64,000 nucleotides of DNA from Pseudomonas lini (GCF_001042905.1 NZ_JYLB01000004.1:186001-250000); one strand, 5' to 3'. Numbered from the stretch's first letter, positions 46,901 to 55,878 are shown. Notes: a model not told the origin generated them from the letters alone. Program-made: numbers and translations.

Positions 46901-48228
46901 CAGTGACTCAGCCCGTATTTCTTCACTTTGTCGAACAGTGTGGTCTTGGCCATCCCCAGTTCCAGACTGGCCTGGGTCAGGTTGCCGCCGCTGCGCTGCA
47001 AGGCGTCGCTGAGCAGGTTACGTTCGAAGGCTTCCACCGCTTCGGCGAAGGCCAGGCCCTGATTACTGCCGCTGGTGCCGGATTTTTTGAAGGCCGGCAG
47101 GCCCAATGCGAAACGCTCGGCGACGTTGCGCAATTCGCGCACGTTGCCGGGCCAGTCGTGGCTCATCAGGTTCGACAGGGTCTGGTTGTCCAGTTCCGGC
47201 ACCGCGCGGTCGAAGCGCAGGGATGACTGCTGCAAAAAGTGTTCGAACAATTGCAGGATGTCTTCGCGGCGTTCGCGCAGCGGCGGCAGTTCCAGGGTTA
47301 CCACGTTCAGGCGGTAATACAGGTCGCTGCGAAACTCGCCGGCCTTGCTCGATTGATCCAGATCGGACTTGGTCGCGGCGATCACCCGGCAATCCACCGC
47401 CACGCTCTGGTTCGAGCCCAGGCGTTCAAGGGTGCGTTCCTGCAACACCCGCAGCAGTTTGATCTGCAACGGCAGCGGCATGCTTTCTACTTCGTCGAGG
47501 AACAGCGTGCCGCCGTCGGCGTGTTCGATCTTGCCGATCCGCCGCTTGCCGGCACCGGTGAAGGCGTTGGCCTCGTGGCCGAAGATTTCGCTTTCGAACA
47601 GGTTCTCCGGCAGGCCACCGCAGTTCAGCGCGACGAACTGTTTGGTGTGCCGACGGCTGAAGTCGTGCAGGCAGCGCGCGACCAGTTCTTTACCTGTACC
47701 CGTCTCGCCTTCGATCAGCACGTTGGCCGAGGTATCGGCGACGTTAGCGATCAATTCCCGCAGGTTTTGCATGGCCGGCGAGCGCCCGATGATCCGGCCT
47801 TCGAGGGAATCGCGCTCGAACAGTTGTCGACGTAGCGACGACACTTCCCGCGCCAGGCTGCGTTGCTCCAGCGCGCGGCGGGCGACATCCACCAGGCGTT
47901 CCGGGGAGAAGGGTTTCTCCATGAAATCGTAGGCGCCTTTCTGCATCGCGCCGACGGCCATGGAGATGTCGCCGTGGCCGGTAATCAGCACCACCGGCAG
48001 GCTGCGATCGCGGGCCTTGAGCCGGGTCAGCAGTTCCAGGCCATCGATGCCCGGCAGGCGGATGTCGCTGATGACGATGCCGGCGAAGTTATCGCCGACT
48101 CGCTCCAGCGCTTCTTCCGCGCTGCCGACGCCCACGCAGGGAATGTCTTCCAGGGTCAGCGCCTGTTGGCAACCGAGCAGGACATGGGGGTCGTCTTCGA
48201 CGATCAGCACACTAAGGTCGTTGTTCAT
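46900..48228 (-). CDS. aauR: Sigma-54-dependent response regulator AauR
   Basis: A 442-residue DctD-like activator. The receiver has its aspartate in VISDIRLPGIDG near residue 52. The AAA+ domain has the Walker A motif GETGTGKE near 176 and a GAFTGA loop whose first glycine is replaced (NAFTGA near 219), then the Walker B region GGTLFLDEVES. A Fis-type helix-turn-helix ends the protein. Known in P. putida: AauR with AauS activates acidic amino acid uptake. The ATG at 48228 overlaps the aauS stop (ATGA); the frame continues upstream but inside aauS. Matching binding sites lie upstream of aatJ. Confidence 0.85.
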   Translation of the reverse strand: MNNDLSVLIVEDDPHVLLGCQQALTLEDIPCVGVGSAEEALERVGDNFAGIVISDIRLPGIDGLELLTRLKARDRSLPVVLITGHGDISMAVGAMQKGAYDFMEKPFSPERLVDVARRALEQRSLAREVSSLRRQLFERDSLEGRIIGRSPAMQNLRELIANVADTSANVLIEGETGTGKELVARCLHDFSRRHTKQFVALNCGGLPENLFESEIFGHEANAFTGAGKRRIGKIEHADGGTLFLDEVESMPLPLQIKLLRVLQERTLERLGSNQSVAVDCRVIAATKSDLDQSSKAGEFRSDLYYRLNVVTLELPPLRERREDILQLFEHFLQQSSLRFDRAVPELDNQTLSNLMSHDWPGNVRELRNVAERFALGLPAFKKSGTSGSNQGLAFAEAVEAFERNLLSDALQRSGGNLTQASLELGMAKTTLFDKVKKYGLSH

Positions 48229-50126
48229 ATTGGCTCGGCGGGAGTGGGGCTTACCAACGGTAAACTGAGGACGAAGGTGGTACCACCGCTGGCCGGGTGC
48301 TCGACACCCAGATGCCCGCCGGTGGCGGCGGCCAGGCTGGCTGAAAGCGTCAGGCCGAGGCCCAGGCCTTGTTCGCCGGGTTTGGTGGTGAAGAACGGTT
48401 CGAACAGATGCTTGCGCGCTTCGGCATCGATGCCGTGGCCGTTGTCGCGTACCCGCAGGCGATACTTGCCGTCGAATTCCTCGCCTTCGAGCCACAATGC
48501 CGGTTGAGGCTGCGACTGCATGGCGTCGAGCGCGTTGCCGATCAGGTTGACCAGAATCTGCTCCAGCCGGGTCTGGTCGATCTGCACCTGCACGTCTTTG
48601 AAGTCGCGGTGCAATTGCAGGTGCGCGCTTTCCATCCGACTGCCCAGCAATTGCAGGGCGGCGTCTACGGCTTTGCCAAAGCTGGCCTGGCCCTTGTCAT
48701 CACCGCGCCGGGCGAAGGAGCGCAGGCTCGCGGTGATCCGGCCCATGCGGTCGATCAGCTCATTGATGGTCTTGAGGTTGGTGCTGGCCACATCCAGCTG
48801 ACCGCGTTCCAAAAAGCGCACGGTATTGCCGGACAAGGTCCGCAAGGCTGCCAGCGGCTGGTTCAATTCGTGAGCGATGCTGGTGGACATCTGACCGATG
48901 GCCGCCAGTTTACCGGCCTGGACCAGTTCATCCTGGGCACGGCGCAACGTCTCTTCCGCCTGCCGCCGTTCGCGGATCTGACCCTTGAGCCGTTCGTTAC
49001 TGGCGCGCAGGTCAGTGGTGCGTTCGGTAATCCGACGCTCCAGTTGATTGTTGGCTTCCTGCAAGGCTTCCCGCGCCGCGAGGCGGGTGGCGATCACCTT
49101 GCGCCGCTCGTTCCAGGCGATCAGCAGAAACGCCACCAGGGCAAACGCCACCGCCACCAGAATCCCCTGATTGATCGCTTCACGCCGCAAATCCTGCAGG
49201 GGGGTGAGGAGGGTGAAATTCCATGGTGTGTCGCTCAGCGGCCGGGTTTGCGAGAGGTAGCTGATGTTCTCTTCATCGGACATCAATTCGCTGTTGGCGG
49301 GGAAGGTCAGTTTTTCCTCGCCTTCGGCCAGTTTCTCCCGCGCCAGCGGTTGCAGTTCGTTCAGTGGAAACCAGTAGTACTGCAGGCTACGGGCCAGTTT
49401 TTCCTTGGTTTCCTCGCTCAATGGCACAACCGATTTAAGCCGCCGCGCCGGATCGCTGGAGAGAATGATGATGCCGTTCTCGTCGCTGACGAAGGCTTCC
49501 AGGCGCGCACGCTGCCAGCGTTCTTCCATGGCTTCGAGGCGGACCTTGACCACGGCGACGCCGATGATCTTGCCGTGCTCTTCCAGACCGTGCGCCAGGT
49601 AATAGCCGGGCTCGCCACTGGTGCTGCCGATTCCGTAGAAACGCCCCGGCTGACCGCGCACGGCATTCTGGAAATAGGCACGGAAGGACAGGTCTTCACC
49701 CAGATAACTGTCGACATCGCGCCAGTTGCTGGTGGCCAGTACGCGACCGGTGGTGTCCATCACATAAATGGCCCGACTGCGGCTGCGCCGGTTCAGGCCT
49801 TCGAGGTATTCGTTGACCGTCTGCCGGTGTTCCGGCGACGTGTCGGCCAGCAGTTTTGAAACACTGGATTCGAGTTCCAGCAAACTGGGCAGGTAGGTGT
49901 ACTTGCTGATCTCGCTCTCGACGGCGCGGGCGTGCAGTTCCAACTGACGCTGGCCGTTCTCGCTGAGGCCGCGAATTCCGTAGTGTTCACTGACCCAGAA
50001 GCCGATATAACCCAATCCGATCATCAGGGCGATGACCAGCGGCGGCAGGAACAGATGGCGAATCAAACGGGGTTTCACGGCGAGTGATGGCGGCGCGGCG
50101 CGATAGAGAGTGGAGTCGCATTTCAT
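48225..50126 (-). CDS. aauS: Sensor histidine kinase AauS (DctB-like)
   Basis: A 633-residue membrane kinase. Transmembrane segments at about 28-48 and 322-342 enclose a periplasmic Cache-type sensor domain of about 275 residues. A coiled coil follows, then the H-box STSIAHELNQPLAAL near residue 418, an N-box (LVNLIGNALDAM), DNGHGI and GLGLGLTLS. This is the organisation of DctB. It should sense extracellular glutamate or aspartate and phosphorylate AauR, whose gene overlaps. The first possible start is a GTG at 50129; I chose the adjacent ATG at 50126, with AAGG upstream. The ABC transporter genes lie directly upstream, separated by a REPIN. Confidence 0.85.
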   Translation of the reverse strand: MKCDSTLYRAAPPSLAVKPRLIRHLFLPPLVIALMIGLGYIGFWVSEHYGIRGLSENGQRQLELHARAVESEISKYTYLPSLLELESSVSKLLADTSPEHRQTVNEYLEGLNRRSRSRAIYVMDTTGRVLATSNWRDVDSYLGEDLSFRAYFQNAVRGQPGRFYGIGSTSGEPGYYLAHGLEEHGKIIGVAVVKVRLEAMEERWQRARLEAFVSDENGIIILSSDPARRLKSVVPLSEETKEKLARSLQYYWFPLNELQPLAREKLAEGEEKLTFPANSELMSDEENISYLSQTRPLSDTPWNFTLLTPLQDLRREAINQGILVAVAFALVAFLLIAWNERRKVIATRLAAREALQEANNQLERRITERTTDLRASNERLKGQIRERRQAEETLRRAQDELVQAGKLAAIGQMSTSIAHELNQPLAALRTLSGNTVRFLERGQLDVASTNLKTINELIDRMGRITASLRSFARRGDDKGQASFGKAVDAALQLLGSRMESAHLQLHRDFKDVQVQIDQTRLEQILVNLIGNALDAMQSQPQPALWLEGEEFDGKYRLRVRDNGHGIDAEARKHLFEPFFTTKPGEQGLGLGLTLSASLAAATGGHLGVEHPASGGTTFVLSLPLVSPTPAEPI

Positions 50127-50223
50127 CACAGATGCCTTGGGTCAACCACAACACAAATATCCATATACCCACGAGCCCCCTGTGGGAGCGGGGTGTGGTG
50201 AGGGGGCAAACCCAATGGGACCC

Positions 50224-50289
50224 GTAGGAGCCAGGCTTGCCGGCGAAGGCGTCCTTAAGTGCGCTTTCGCCGGCAAGCCTGGCTCCTAC
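50224..50289. repeat. REPIN, GTAGGAGCCAGGCTTGCCGG type
   Basis: The inverted arms GTAGGAGCCAGGCTTGCCGG and the complement have a very short spacer. It lies in the gap between aatP and aauS and could shape or stabilise the end of the aat transcript. Confidence 0.85.
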
Positions 50290-50315
50290 GAAAAGCGGTT
50301 CACTCCCACACAAGT

Positions 50316-50341
50316 CCGCTCCCACATTAGTTGGGGAGCGG
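50316..50341 (-). terminator. Hairpin after aatP
   Basis: An 8-bp stem CCGCTCCC / GGGAGCGG with a 10-nt loop lies 9 bases beyond the aatP stop. The T-run after it is poor, so it may be a weak terminator or part of the REP-like sequence beside it. Confidence 0.35.
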
Positions 50342-50349
50342 TGCCGTTC

Positions 50350-51084
50350 TTAGTGCTGCAAAATTTTCGCGAGGAAGTGCTGTGTACGCTCGGCACGGGC
50401 ATTGATGTCGCCGAAGAACTCTTCTTTCTTGCAGTCTTCGATGATCTTGCCCTGGTCCATGAAGATCACCCGGTCCGCCACTTTACGGGCGAAGCCCATT
50501 TCGTGGGTCACGCACATCATGGTCATGCCTTCGTGGGCCAGTTGCACCATCACGTCGAGTACTTCGTTGACCATTTCCGGGTCCAGCGCCGAGGTCGGTT
50601 CGTCGAACAGCATGACGATCGGATCCATCGCCAGCGCACGGGCAATCGCCACACGCTGTTGCTGACCACCGGAGAGTTGGCCCGGGTGCTTTTTGGCATG
50701 GGCGGAGAGGCCTACACGCTCAAGCAGTTGCAGGGCTTTTTTGCTGGCTTCTTCCTTGCTGCGGCCCAGCACCTTGATTTGCGCGATGGTCAGGTTATCC
50801 ATGATGCTCAGGTGCGGGAACAGTTCGAAATGCTGGAACACCATGCCGACGCGCGAACGCAGTTTTGGCAGGTTGGTCTTCGGGTCGGCGATGGATGTGC
50901 CATCGACGATCACGTCGCCTTTCTGGAACGGTTCCAGCGCGTTGACGCATTTGATCAGGGTGGACTTGCCGGAGCCGGATGGCCCGCACACCACGATCAC
51001 TTCGCCTTTTTTGACCTCGGTGCTGCAGTCAGTCAGTACCTGGAAGTCGCCATACCACTTGTTGACATTCTTGATAGAGATCAT
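50350..51084 (-). CDS. aatP: Glutamate/aspartate ABC transporter ATPase
   Basis: A 244-residue ABC ATPase of the polar amino acid class. It carries Walker [10 protein letters not shown] near residue 36, the signature [15 protein letters not shown] and Walker [16 protein letters not shown], and ends with the [13 protein letters not shown] segment typical of GltL/GlnQ proteins. It drives import by the two permeases encoded just upstream, whose last gene overlaps it by 4 bases. Being fourth in the operon, after the binding protein and permeases, it matches the aatJQMP order known from P. putida. GltL is an equivalent name. Confidence 0.88.
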   Translation of the reverse strand: MISIKNVNKWYGDFQVLTDCSTEVKKGEVIVVCGPSGSGKSTLIKCVNALEPFQKGDVIVDGTSIADPKTNLPKLRSRVGMVFQHFELFPHLSIMDNLTIAQIKVLGRSKEEASKKALQLLERVGLSAHAKKHPGQLSGGQQQRVAIARALAMDPIVMLFDEPTSALDPEMVNEVLDVMVQLAHEGMTMMCVTHEMGFARKVADRVIFMDQGKIIEDCKKEEFFGDINARAERTQHFLAKILQH

Positions 51085-51755
51085 ACGGCAAACCTTTTTT
51101 GCAGACGCTTGACCAGCTGCGAGGCGGCAAAGCTGATGATGAAGTATGTGAAACCGGCGAAGATCAGGAACTCATTGGAGCGGCCGATGATGTCGCCACT
51201 GGCGCGCGAGGCATTGAGGAAGTCCACCAGGCCCACCGCGTAAACCAGCGAGGTGTCTTGAAACAGGATGATGCTCTGTTGCAGCAACAGCGGGGTCATC
51301 TTGCGGAACGCTTGCGGCAGGATGATCAACCGCATCATCTGGCCGTAAGTCATGCCCATGGCCTGGGCAGCCGCCATCTGGCCTTTGGGAATCGACTGCA
51401 CGCCGGCCCGGACGATTTCGCAGAAGTACGCCGCTTCGAACATCATGAACGCCACGATGCAGGAGGCGAACGCGCCGATCGGAGTGTCTTCGCCGGTGAT
51501 CCAGCGTAGTACGAACGGCACCGCCAGGTAGAACCAGGTGATGACCAGCAGCAATGGAATCGAGCGGAAGTAGTTAACGTAGGCGCCGGCGATGTTCGAC
51601 AGCAGTTTGCTGTGGGACAGGCGCATCAGTGCCAGGATCGTGCCGAGGATGATCCCGCCGACGACGCCCAGCGCCATCAGTTGCAGGGTCATGACCATGC
51701 CGTTCCACAAGCCCGGCAAGGACGGGATGATGCCCGAGAAGTCGAATTCCATCAT
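51081..51755 (-). CDS. aatM: Glutamate/aspartate ABC transporter permease
   Basis: A 224-residue membrane protein of the His/Glu/Gln/Arg permease family with about five hydrophobic segments. The ABC-contact loop is [27 protein letters not shown]. It is the second of two permeases that form the channel. The start ATG overlaps the stop of the upstream permease gene (ATGA), and its own stop overlaps the aatP start, so the three are translated as a unit. GltK is the E. coli counterpart. Confidence 0.88.
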   Translation of the reverse strand: MMEFDFSGIIPSLPGLWNGMVMTLQLMALGVVGGIILGTILALMRLSHSKLLSNIAGAYVNYFRSIPLLLVITWFYLAVPFVLRWITGEDTPIGAFASCIVAFMMFEAAYFCEIVRAGVQSIPKGQMAAAQAMGMTYGQMMRLIILPQAFRKMTPLLLQQSIILFQDTSLVYAVGLVDFLNASRASGDIIGRSNEFLIFAGFTYFIISFAASQLVKRLQKRFAV

Positions 51756-52498
51756 TTACCCCCTACGGAGATCAGGCCCGGTACGGCGACTTTCTTCTCG
51801 ACCCCACGCATCACCAGCATCAGGCCCATGTTCAGCGTGAAGTAGATCAGCGTTGCCAGGGTGAAGGCTTCGAACAGGTTGGCGGAGAACTCGGCGGTCT
51901 GTTTGGTCTGCGCGAGCAGCTCCATCAGGCCGATCAGCGAGGCCACGGACGAGTTCTTGAATACGTTCAGGAATTCCGAGGTAAGCGGCGGAATAATGAT
52001 GCGGTAAGCCTGGGGCAGCAGCACGTTCCAGTAGATCTGCGGCAGCTTGAAACCCATGGCACGGGCAGCGGATTCCTGGCCGCGAGGCAGCGCCTGGATA
52101 CCGGTGCGCACTTGTTCGCAAACCCGAGCGGTGGTGAACAGACCCAGGCACACGACGACACTGAGGAAGGCCGAGGTGGTCGGGTTGAGATCCTGTTTGT
52201 ACCACTCCTGGATGTCCGCAGGCAGCAGGTCGGGCACCAGGAAGTACCAGATGAACAGTTGAACCAGCAGTGGCACGTTACGGAAGAGTTCGACGTAGCA
52301 GGTCGCGATACCCGATACGATGCGATTCGGTACCGTGCGCATGACACCCAGAATCGAGCCCAGCAGCAGCGCGATGATCCAGGCTGCGATGGCGATGGCG
52401 ATGGTCCAGCCCAAACCGGAGAGGTACCAGTCGAAATAAATCTCGCTGCCCACGCCGGTGGACTTGAAGAACACGCCCCAGTCCCAGTTGTAATTCAT
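51752..52498 (-). CDS. aatQ: Glutamate/aspartate ABC transporter permease
   Basis: A 248-residue membrane protein with about five hydrophobic segments. The N-terminus MNYNWDWGVFFKSTGVG and the loop VCEQVRTGIQALPRGQESAARAMGF match the GltJ type of glutamate/aspartate permeases. It pairs with the next permease. The 195-base gap to aatJ contains a hairpin, which could lower expression of the channel genes relative to the binding protein. The ATG is close to the purine-rich sequence GAGGGGAGACCC. Confidence 0.88.
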   Translation of the reverse strand: MNYNWDWGVFFKSTGVGSEIYFDWYLSGLGWTIAIAIAAWIIALLLGSILGVMRTVPNRIVSGIATCYVELFRNVPLLVQLFIWYFLVPDLLPADIQEWYKQDLNPTTSAFLSVVVCLGLFTTARVCEQVRTGIQALPRGQESAARAMGFKLPQIYWNVLLPQAYRIIIPPLTSEFLNVFKNSSVASLIGLMELLAQTKQTAEFSANLFEAFTLATLIYFTLNMGLMLVMRGVEKKVAVPGLISVGGK

Positions 52499-52645
52499 TA
52501 GGGTCTCCCCTCGGATTCGTTCGATTTACAAATGCCCGCCTGGGGAAGCTCCGTTCCCGCCCGACCTTGAAGATCAGGCACACACGAGCGGCTCGACAGC
52601 CACCGGTTCGAGTGTTTTCCAGAAATGCCAGCAGGGAATGACAAC

Positions 52646-52675
52646 CCCCTGAAAGGGCAGAGGCCCTCTCAAGGG
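52646..52675 (-). promoter_or_regulatory. Hairpin between aatJ and aatQ
   Basis: On the minus strand, CCCTTGA pairs with TCAGGGG (one G-U), enclosing a second short pairing (GAGGG with CCTCT). Such stems after binding-protein genes often protect the upstream mRNA or cause partial termination. Confidence 0.5.
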
Positions 52676-52692
52676 ATAAGGTTAGTCAGAAA

Positions 52693-53607
52693 TCAGGATT
52701 TCTTTTCGTCAGCCGCTTTGTCGGTTGGATTGGCGATCAGGCCCTTGAGCTCTTCGCTCATCGGGAACATCAGGTTCAGGCCTTTTGGCGGGATTGGCTG
52801 CATGAACCATTTTTCGTAGATCTTGTTGATCTCGCCGGACTTGTAGGTCGCGATGATGGCGTCGTCGACAGCTTTCTTGAACGGTGCGTCGCCCTTGCGA
52901 ACCATGCAGCCGTAAATCTCATTGGACTGCGCAGTCCCGGTCACGGCCCAGTCAGTCGGCTTCTTGGCCTTGGCCATTTCACCGGCCAGCAAGGCGTCGT
53001 CCATCATGAAAGCCACGGCACGGCCGGTTTCCAGCATCTGGAAGGACTCGCCATGGTCTTTGGCGGAGATCACGTTCATGCCCATCTGCTTGTCGGCGTT
53101 CATCGACTTGAGGATGCGCTCGGACGTGGTGCCCGCGGTGGTCACGACGTTCTTGCCTTTGAGGTCGGCAAAGTCTTTGTACGGGGAATCTTTCTTGGAC
53201 AGCAGCTTGGTGCCGATTTCGAAGATGCCGACGGAGAAGTCAACTTGCTGCTGACGTTCGACGTTGTTGGTGGTGGAGCCGCACTCGACGTCCACGGTGC
53301 CGTTCTGCACCAGCGGGATACGGGTTTGCGAGGTCACCAGGTTGTATTTGACCTGGAGGTTGGGCATGTCCAGGTCTTTCTTGATGGCTTCGACGATTTT
53401 CAGCTGGATATCGTGGGAGTAGCCAACCGGTTTGCCGGAAGCGTCCGCGATGTAGGAAAACGGAATGGAAGCGTCACGATGCCCGAGGGTGATGGTGCCG
53501 GACTCTTTGATCTTCTTCAGTGTGCCGGTGAGTTCGGCGGCGAAAACTGGAGTGCTAATCAGAGCGGCAGCAATGGCTGCGCCCAGGATATGGGGAACGA
53601 TGCGCAT
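52693..53607 (-). CDS. aatJ: Periplasmic glutamate/aspartate-binding protein
   Basis: A 304-residue exported binding protein with a signal peptide cleaved near STPVFA-AELTG. ITLGHRDASIPFSYIADASGKPVGYSHDI and DVECGSTTNNVERQQQVDFS are typical of the GltI/AatJ group of acidic amino acid receptors. It should capture glutamate and aspartate for the AatQMP channel. The ATG at 53607 has CGAGG 8 nt upstream and an AANAANAA motif (AAAAACAA) three bases further. A sigma-54 promoter and two AauR-type sites precede the gene. Confidence 0.9.
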   Translation of the reverse strand: MRIVPHILGAAIAAALISTPVFAAELTGTLKKIKESGTITLGHRDASIPFSYIADASGKPVGYSHDIQLKIVEAIKKDLDMPNLQVKYNLVTSQTRIPLVQNGTVDVECGSTTNNVERQQQVDFSVGIFEIGTKLLSKKDSPYKDFADLKGKNVVTTAGTTSERILKSMNADKQMGMNVISAKDHGESFQMLETGRAVAFMMDDALLAGEMAKAKKPTDWAVTGTAQSNEIYGCMVRKGDAPFKKAVDDAIIATYKSGEINKIYEKWFMQPIPPKGLNLMFPMSEELKGLIANPTDKAADEKKS

Positions 53608-53623
53608 CAAATTTTCCTCGACA

Positions 53624-53631
53624 TTGTTTTT
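53624..53631 (-). promoter_or_regulatory. Candidate Hfq/Crc CA motif before aatJ
   Basis: AAAAACAA fits AANAANAA and lies 3 nt upstream of the CGAGG ribosome binding site. The spacing agrees with the motifs before proY and glpF. Confidence 0.5.
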
Positions 53632-53721
53632 ATATGGAGCCAGTTCATCGGCCTATTGGTGCTTCGAATGCCTGACGGCTCCTGAAGTGTTGGCACAACA
53701 GGCATTCGTCCAAGAGTGTAG

Positions 53722-53737
53722 AGCATGACTCGTGCCA
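53722..53737 (-). promoter_or_regulatory. Sigma-54 promoter of aatJQMP
   Basis: TGGCACG-AGTC-ATGCT on the minus strand matches the -24/-12 consensus TGGCACG-N4-TTGCW with one mismatch and correct GG to GC spacing. It lies about 115 bases upstream of the aatJ ATG, in the direction expected for the AauR target. Confidence 0.8.
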
Positions 53738-53751
53738 GGCCAGGCGATATA

Positions 53752-53764
53752 GATCAAGTTATTG
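53752..53764. promoter_or_regulatory. Possible IHF site
   Basis: GATCAAGTTATTG fits WATCAANNNNTTR except for the first base. It lies between the AauR-type sites and the sigma-54 promoter, where IHF usually bends DNA. Confidence 0.35.
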
Positions 53765-53813
53765 ATTTATAAGGGTATTAAATATTTGTGGCGTGTTTTT
53801 TCATGATCAGTAA

Positions 53814-53827
53814 TCCGGTTAACCGAA
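53814..53827. promoter_or_regulatory. AauR-type upstream site, proximal (one mismatch)
   Basis: TCCGG-TTAA-CCGAA differs in one base from the AauR motif TTCGGNNNNCCGAA reported for P. putida. Its centre is 31 bp from the perfect site. Confidence 0.55.
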
Positions 53828-53844
53828 TCGACCGACAAGTCGCG

Positions 53845-53858
53845 TTCGGAAAACCGAA
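53845..53858. promoter_or_regulatory. AauR-type upstream site, distal (perfect)
   Basis: TTCGG-AAAA-CCGAA is an exact copy of the TTCGGNNNNCCGAA motif. It lies about 110 bp upstream of the sigma-54 promoter, a normal position for an enhancer-binding protein. Confidence 0.75.
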
Positions 53859-53883
53859 TACAATCTTGGATTTTACTCAAACC

Positions 53884-53975
53884 CTGTGGGAGCGGGCTTG
53901 CTCGCGAAAGCGTTCTATCAGCCGACGGAGATGTTGAATGTTAGTCAGTCTTCGCGAGCAAGCCCGCTCCCACAG
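53884..53975. repeat. REPIN, TGTGGGAGCGGGCTTG family, copy 2
   Basis: The inverted arms CTGTGGGAGCGGGCTTGCTC and the complement lie between the aatJ regulatory region and the glpD terminator. Confidence 0.85.
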
Positions 53976-54001
53976 TTGATCAATGGTGTTCTCTAGAATG
54001 C

Positions 54002-54034
54002 AAAAAGCCCCTGAACCTTTCGATTCAGGGGCTT
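54002..54034 (-). terminator. Rho-independent terminator of glpD
   Basis: An 11-bp perfect stem AAGCCCCTGAA / TTCAGGGGCTT followed on the minus strand by a run of T lies 20 bases beyond the glpD stop. Confidence 0.85.
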
Positions 54035-54054
54035 GGGTTCAACCGGATTCCCGA

Positions 54055-55593
54055 TCAGGCCGCTTCGATCTTGCTGCGGTTCTGTTCGACCTTGTTCAGG
54101 TAATCCTTGAGCTTTTGCTGTTCCGCCGGGGTGGTGAACAGCCCGAGCTTGCTGCGGCGCCACAGAATGTCGTGGGCGGTGGTCGCCCACTCTTCGCTGC
54201 ACAGGTAATCGACTTCGCGGGTGTAGAGACCGCCGCCGATGTGTTCGCCCAGATCACTGAGGCCTTCCACTCCTTCGAGCATGCGCCAGGTGCGGCTGCC
54301 GTAAGTAGTGGCCCAGCGTCGGGCGATTTCGGTGGGCACCCAGTCGAACTTGTCGCGGATCCGCGACCTCAAGGCCTGTGGAGTGGTCATGTCTTCACCG
54401 CCAGGCAGGGTGGCGCTGGCGGTCCAGCTTGGCTTGATGTGCGTGAAGTACGGAGCCAGTTGCGCCAGCGCCGACTCGGCCAATTTGCGGTAAGTCGTCA
54501 GTTTGCCGCCGAACACTGACAACAACGGCGCTTCTTCGCCACTGCCCGACAACGCCAATGTGTAATCGCGGGTGACGGCTGACGGGTTGTCGGATTCGTC
54601 GTTGCACAGCGGACGCACGCCGGAATAGCTGTGCAGGATGTCGTCGCGGCTGAGTTGCTTTTTGAAGTGAGCGTTGACCACTTTGAGCAGGTAATCGGTT
54701 TCGCTTTCAGTGATTGCAACGGCAGCCGGGTCGCCGGTGTACTCGCGGTCGGTGGTGCCGATCAGGGTGAAGTGGTTCAGGTAAGGAATGGTGAACACGA
54801 TGCGCTGATCTTCGTTTTGCAGAATATGCGCGTGTTCGCCTTCATATAGTTTCGGCACGATCAGGTGGCTGCCCTGGATCAGACGGATGCCATAGGGCGA
54901 TTCCATCTTCAGGTCGTCACGGATGAACTTGGCGACCCACGGGCCGGCTGCATTCACCAGCGCTTTGGCGCGGATCGAAAACAGGCTGCCATCGGCGCGT
55001 TCCAGATTCAGGTGCCACAGGCCCTTGGTGCGACGGGCACTGACGCAACGGGTTTGGGTATGGACGTGAGCGCCTTTCTCGCGGGCGGCCATGGCGTTCA
55101 GTACAACCAGGCGTGCGTCATCGACCCAGCAATCGGAGTATTCGAAGCCTTTGGTGATTTCGCTTTTCAGTGGGCTGTCCGGGCCGAACTTGAGGCTTTT
55201 CGAGCCTTCGAGTTTTTCCCGTTTGCCGAGGTGATCATAAAGGAACAGGCCGGCACGGATCATCCAGGCCGGACGCAGGTGCGGGCGGTGCGGCAGCACG
55301 AAACGCATCTGTTTGACGATGTGCGGCGCCTTGGTCAGCAGCACTTCACGCTCGGCGAGGGCTTCGCGTACCAGGCGAAATTCGTAATGTTCGAGGTAGC
55401 GCAGGCCGCCATGGATCAGCTTGCTGCTGGCGGACGAAGTGTGGCTGGCCAGGTCATCCTTTTCGCAAAGGAATACCGAAAGACCGCGACCGGCGGCATC
55501 CGCTGCGATCCCCACGCCATTGATCCCACCACCGATGACGGCGATATCGTAAACCTCGGCGAGAGGGGGCGTAGGCAAGGTAGAAGTGGGCAT
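54055..55593 (-). CDS. glpD: Glycerol-3-phosphate dehydrogenase, aerobic
   Basis: A 512-residue flavoprotein of normal length. The FAD-binding motif DIAVIGGGINGVGIAADAAGRG is at about residues 17-38, followed by TSSASSKLIHGGLRYLEHYEF and FGGKLTTYRKLAE. It oxidises glycerol-3-phosphate to dihydroxyacetone phosphate and feeds electrons to the quinone pool at the inner membrane. The ATG at 55593 has GAGG 9 nt upstream. A 14-bp palindrome upstream may bind GlpR. The gene is transcribed alone and closed by a strong terminator. Confidence 0.95.
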   Translation of the reverse strand: MPTSTLPTPPLAEVYDIAVIGGGINGVGIAADAAGRGLSVFLCEKDDLASHTSSASSKLIHGGLRYLEHYEFRLVREALAEREVLLTKAPHIVKQMRFVLPHRPHLRPAWMIRAGLFLYDHLGKREKLEGSKSLKFGPDSPLKSEITKGFEYSDCWVDDARLVVLNAMAAREKGAHVHTQTRCVSARRTKGLWHLNLERADGSLFSIRAKALVNAAGPWVAKFIRDDLKMESPYGIRLIQGSHLIVPKLYEGEHAHILQNEDQRIVFTIPYLNHFTLIGTTDREYTGDPAAVAITESETDYLLKVVNAHFKKQLSRDDILHSYSGVRPLCNDESDNPSAVTRDYTLALSGSGEEAPLLSVFGGKLTTYRKLAESALAQLAPYFTHIKPSWTASATLPGGEDMTTPQALRSRIRDKFDWVPTEIARRWATTYGSRTWRMLEGVEGLSDLGEHIGGGLYTREVDYLCSEEWATTAHDILWRRSKLGLFTTPAEQQKLKDYLNKVEQNRSKIEAA

Positions 55594-55633
55594 CGGCTGG
55601 CCTCGGGTTTTTTGAAATTATATATTTGAATTC

Positions 55634-55647
55634 GAACATTAATGTTC
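55634..55647. promoter_or_regulatory. Palindrome upstream of glpD, GlpR operator candidate
   Basis: GAACATT-AATGTTC is a perfect 14-bp palindrome 41 bases upstream of the glpD start, made of CGAACAT/ATGTTC parts that recall GlpR half-sites. The order of the half-sites differs from the E. coli operator. Confidence 0.45.
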
Positions 55648-55755
55648 ATTTGCGAAAATATTAGCCCATAAAGACGCCCACAGCCAGTCAACTTCGATTG
55701 AAAATACTGATCGAAGGGCGGTTAAAGGAAAATTTACGAACATTCGCGCACAGAT

Positions 55756-55861
55756 CGTTCCCACGCTCTGCGTGGGAATGCATCAATAGACGCTCTGCGT
55801 CAGCGTTTGAGGCGGGACGCGGAGCGTCCCAGGCGGCATTCCCACGCAGAGCGTGGGAACG
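55756..55861. repeat. Long inverted repeat, CGTTCCCACGCTCTGCGTGG type
   Basis: The arms CGTTCCCACGCTCTGCGTGG and the complement lie at the ends, with further inner GACGC and GCGTC pairings. It sits just beyond the glpR stop and is unlike the other repeat families in the window. Confidence 0.8.
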
Positions 55862-55878
55862 AGAGAGTCGCGAGGGGG

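Noticed and set aside
48369..49859. A 496-codon open frame opposite aauS
   Set aside because: It is antisense to a complete kinase and shows no domain or ribosome site.
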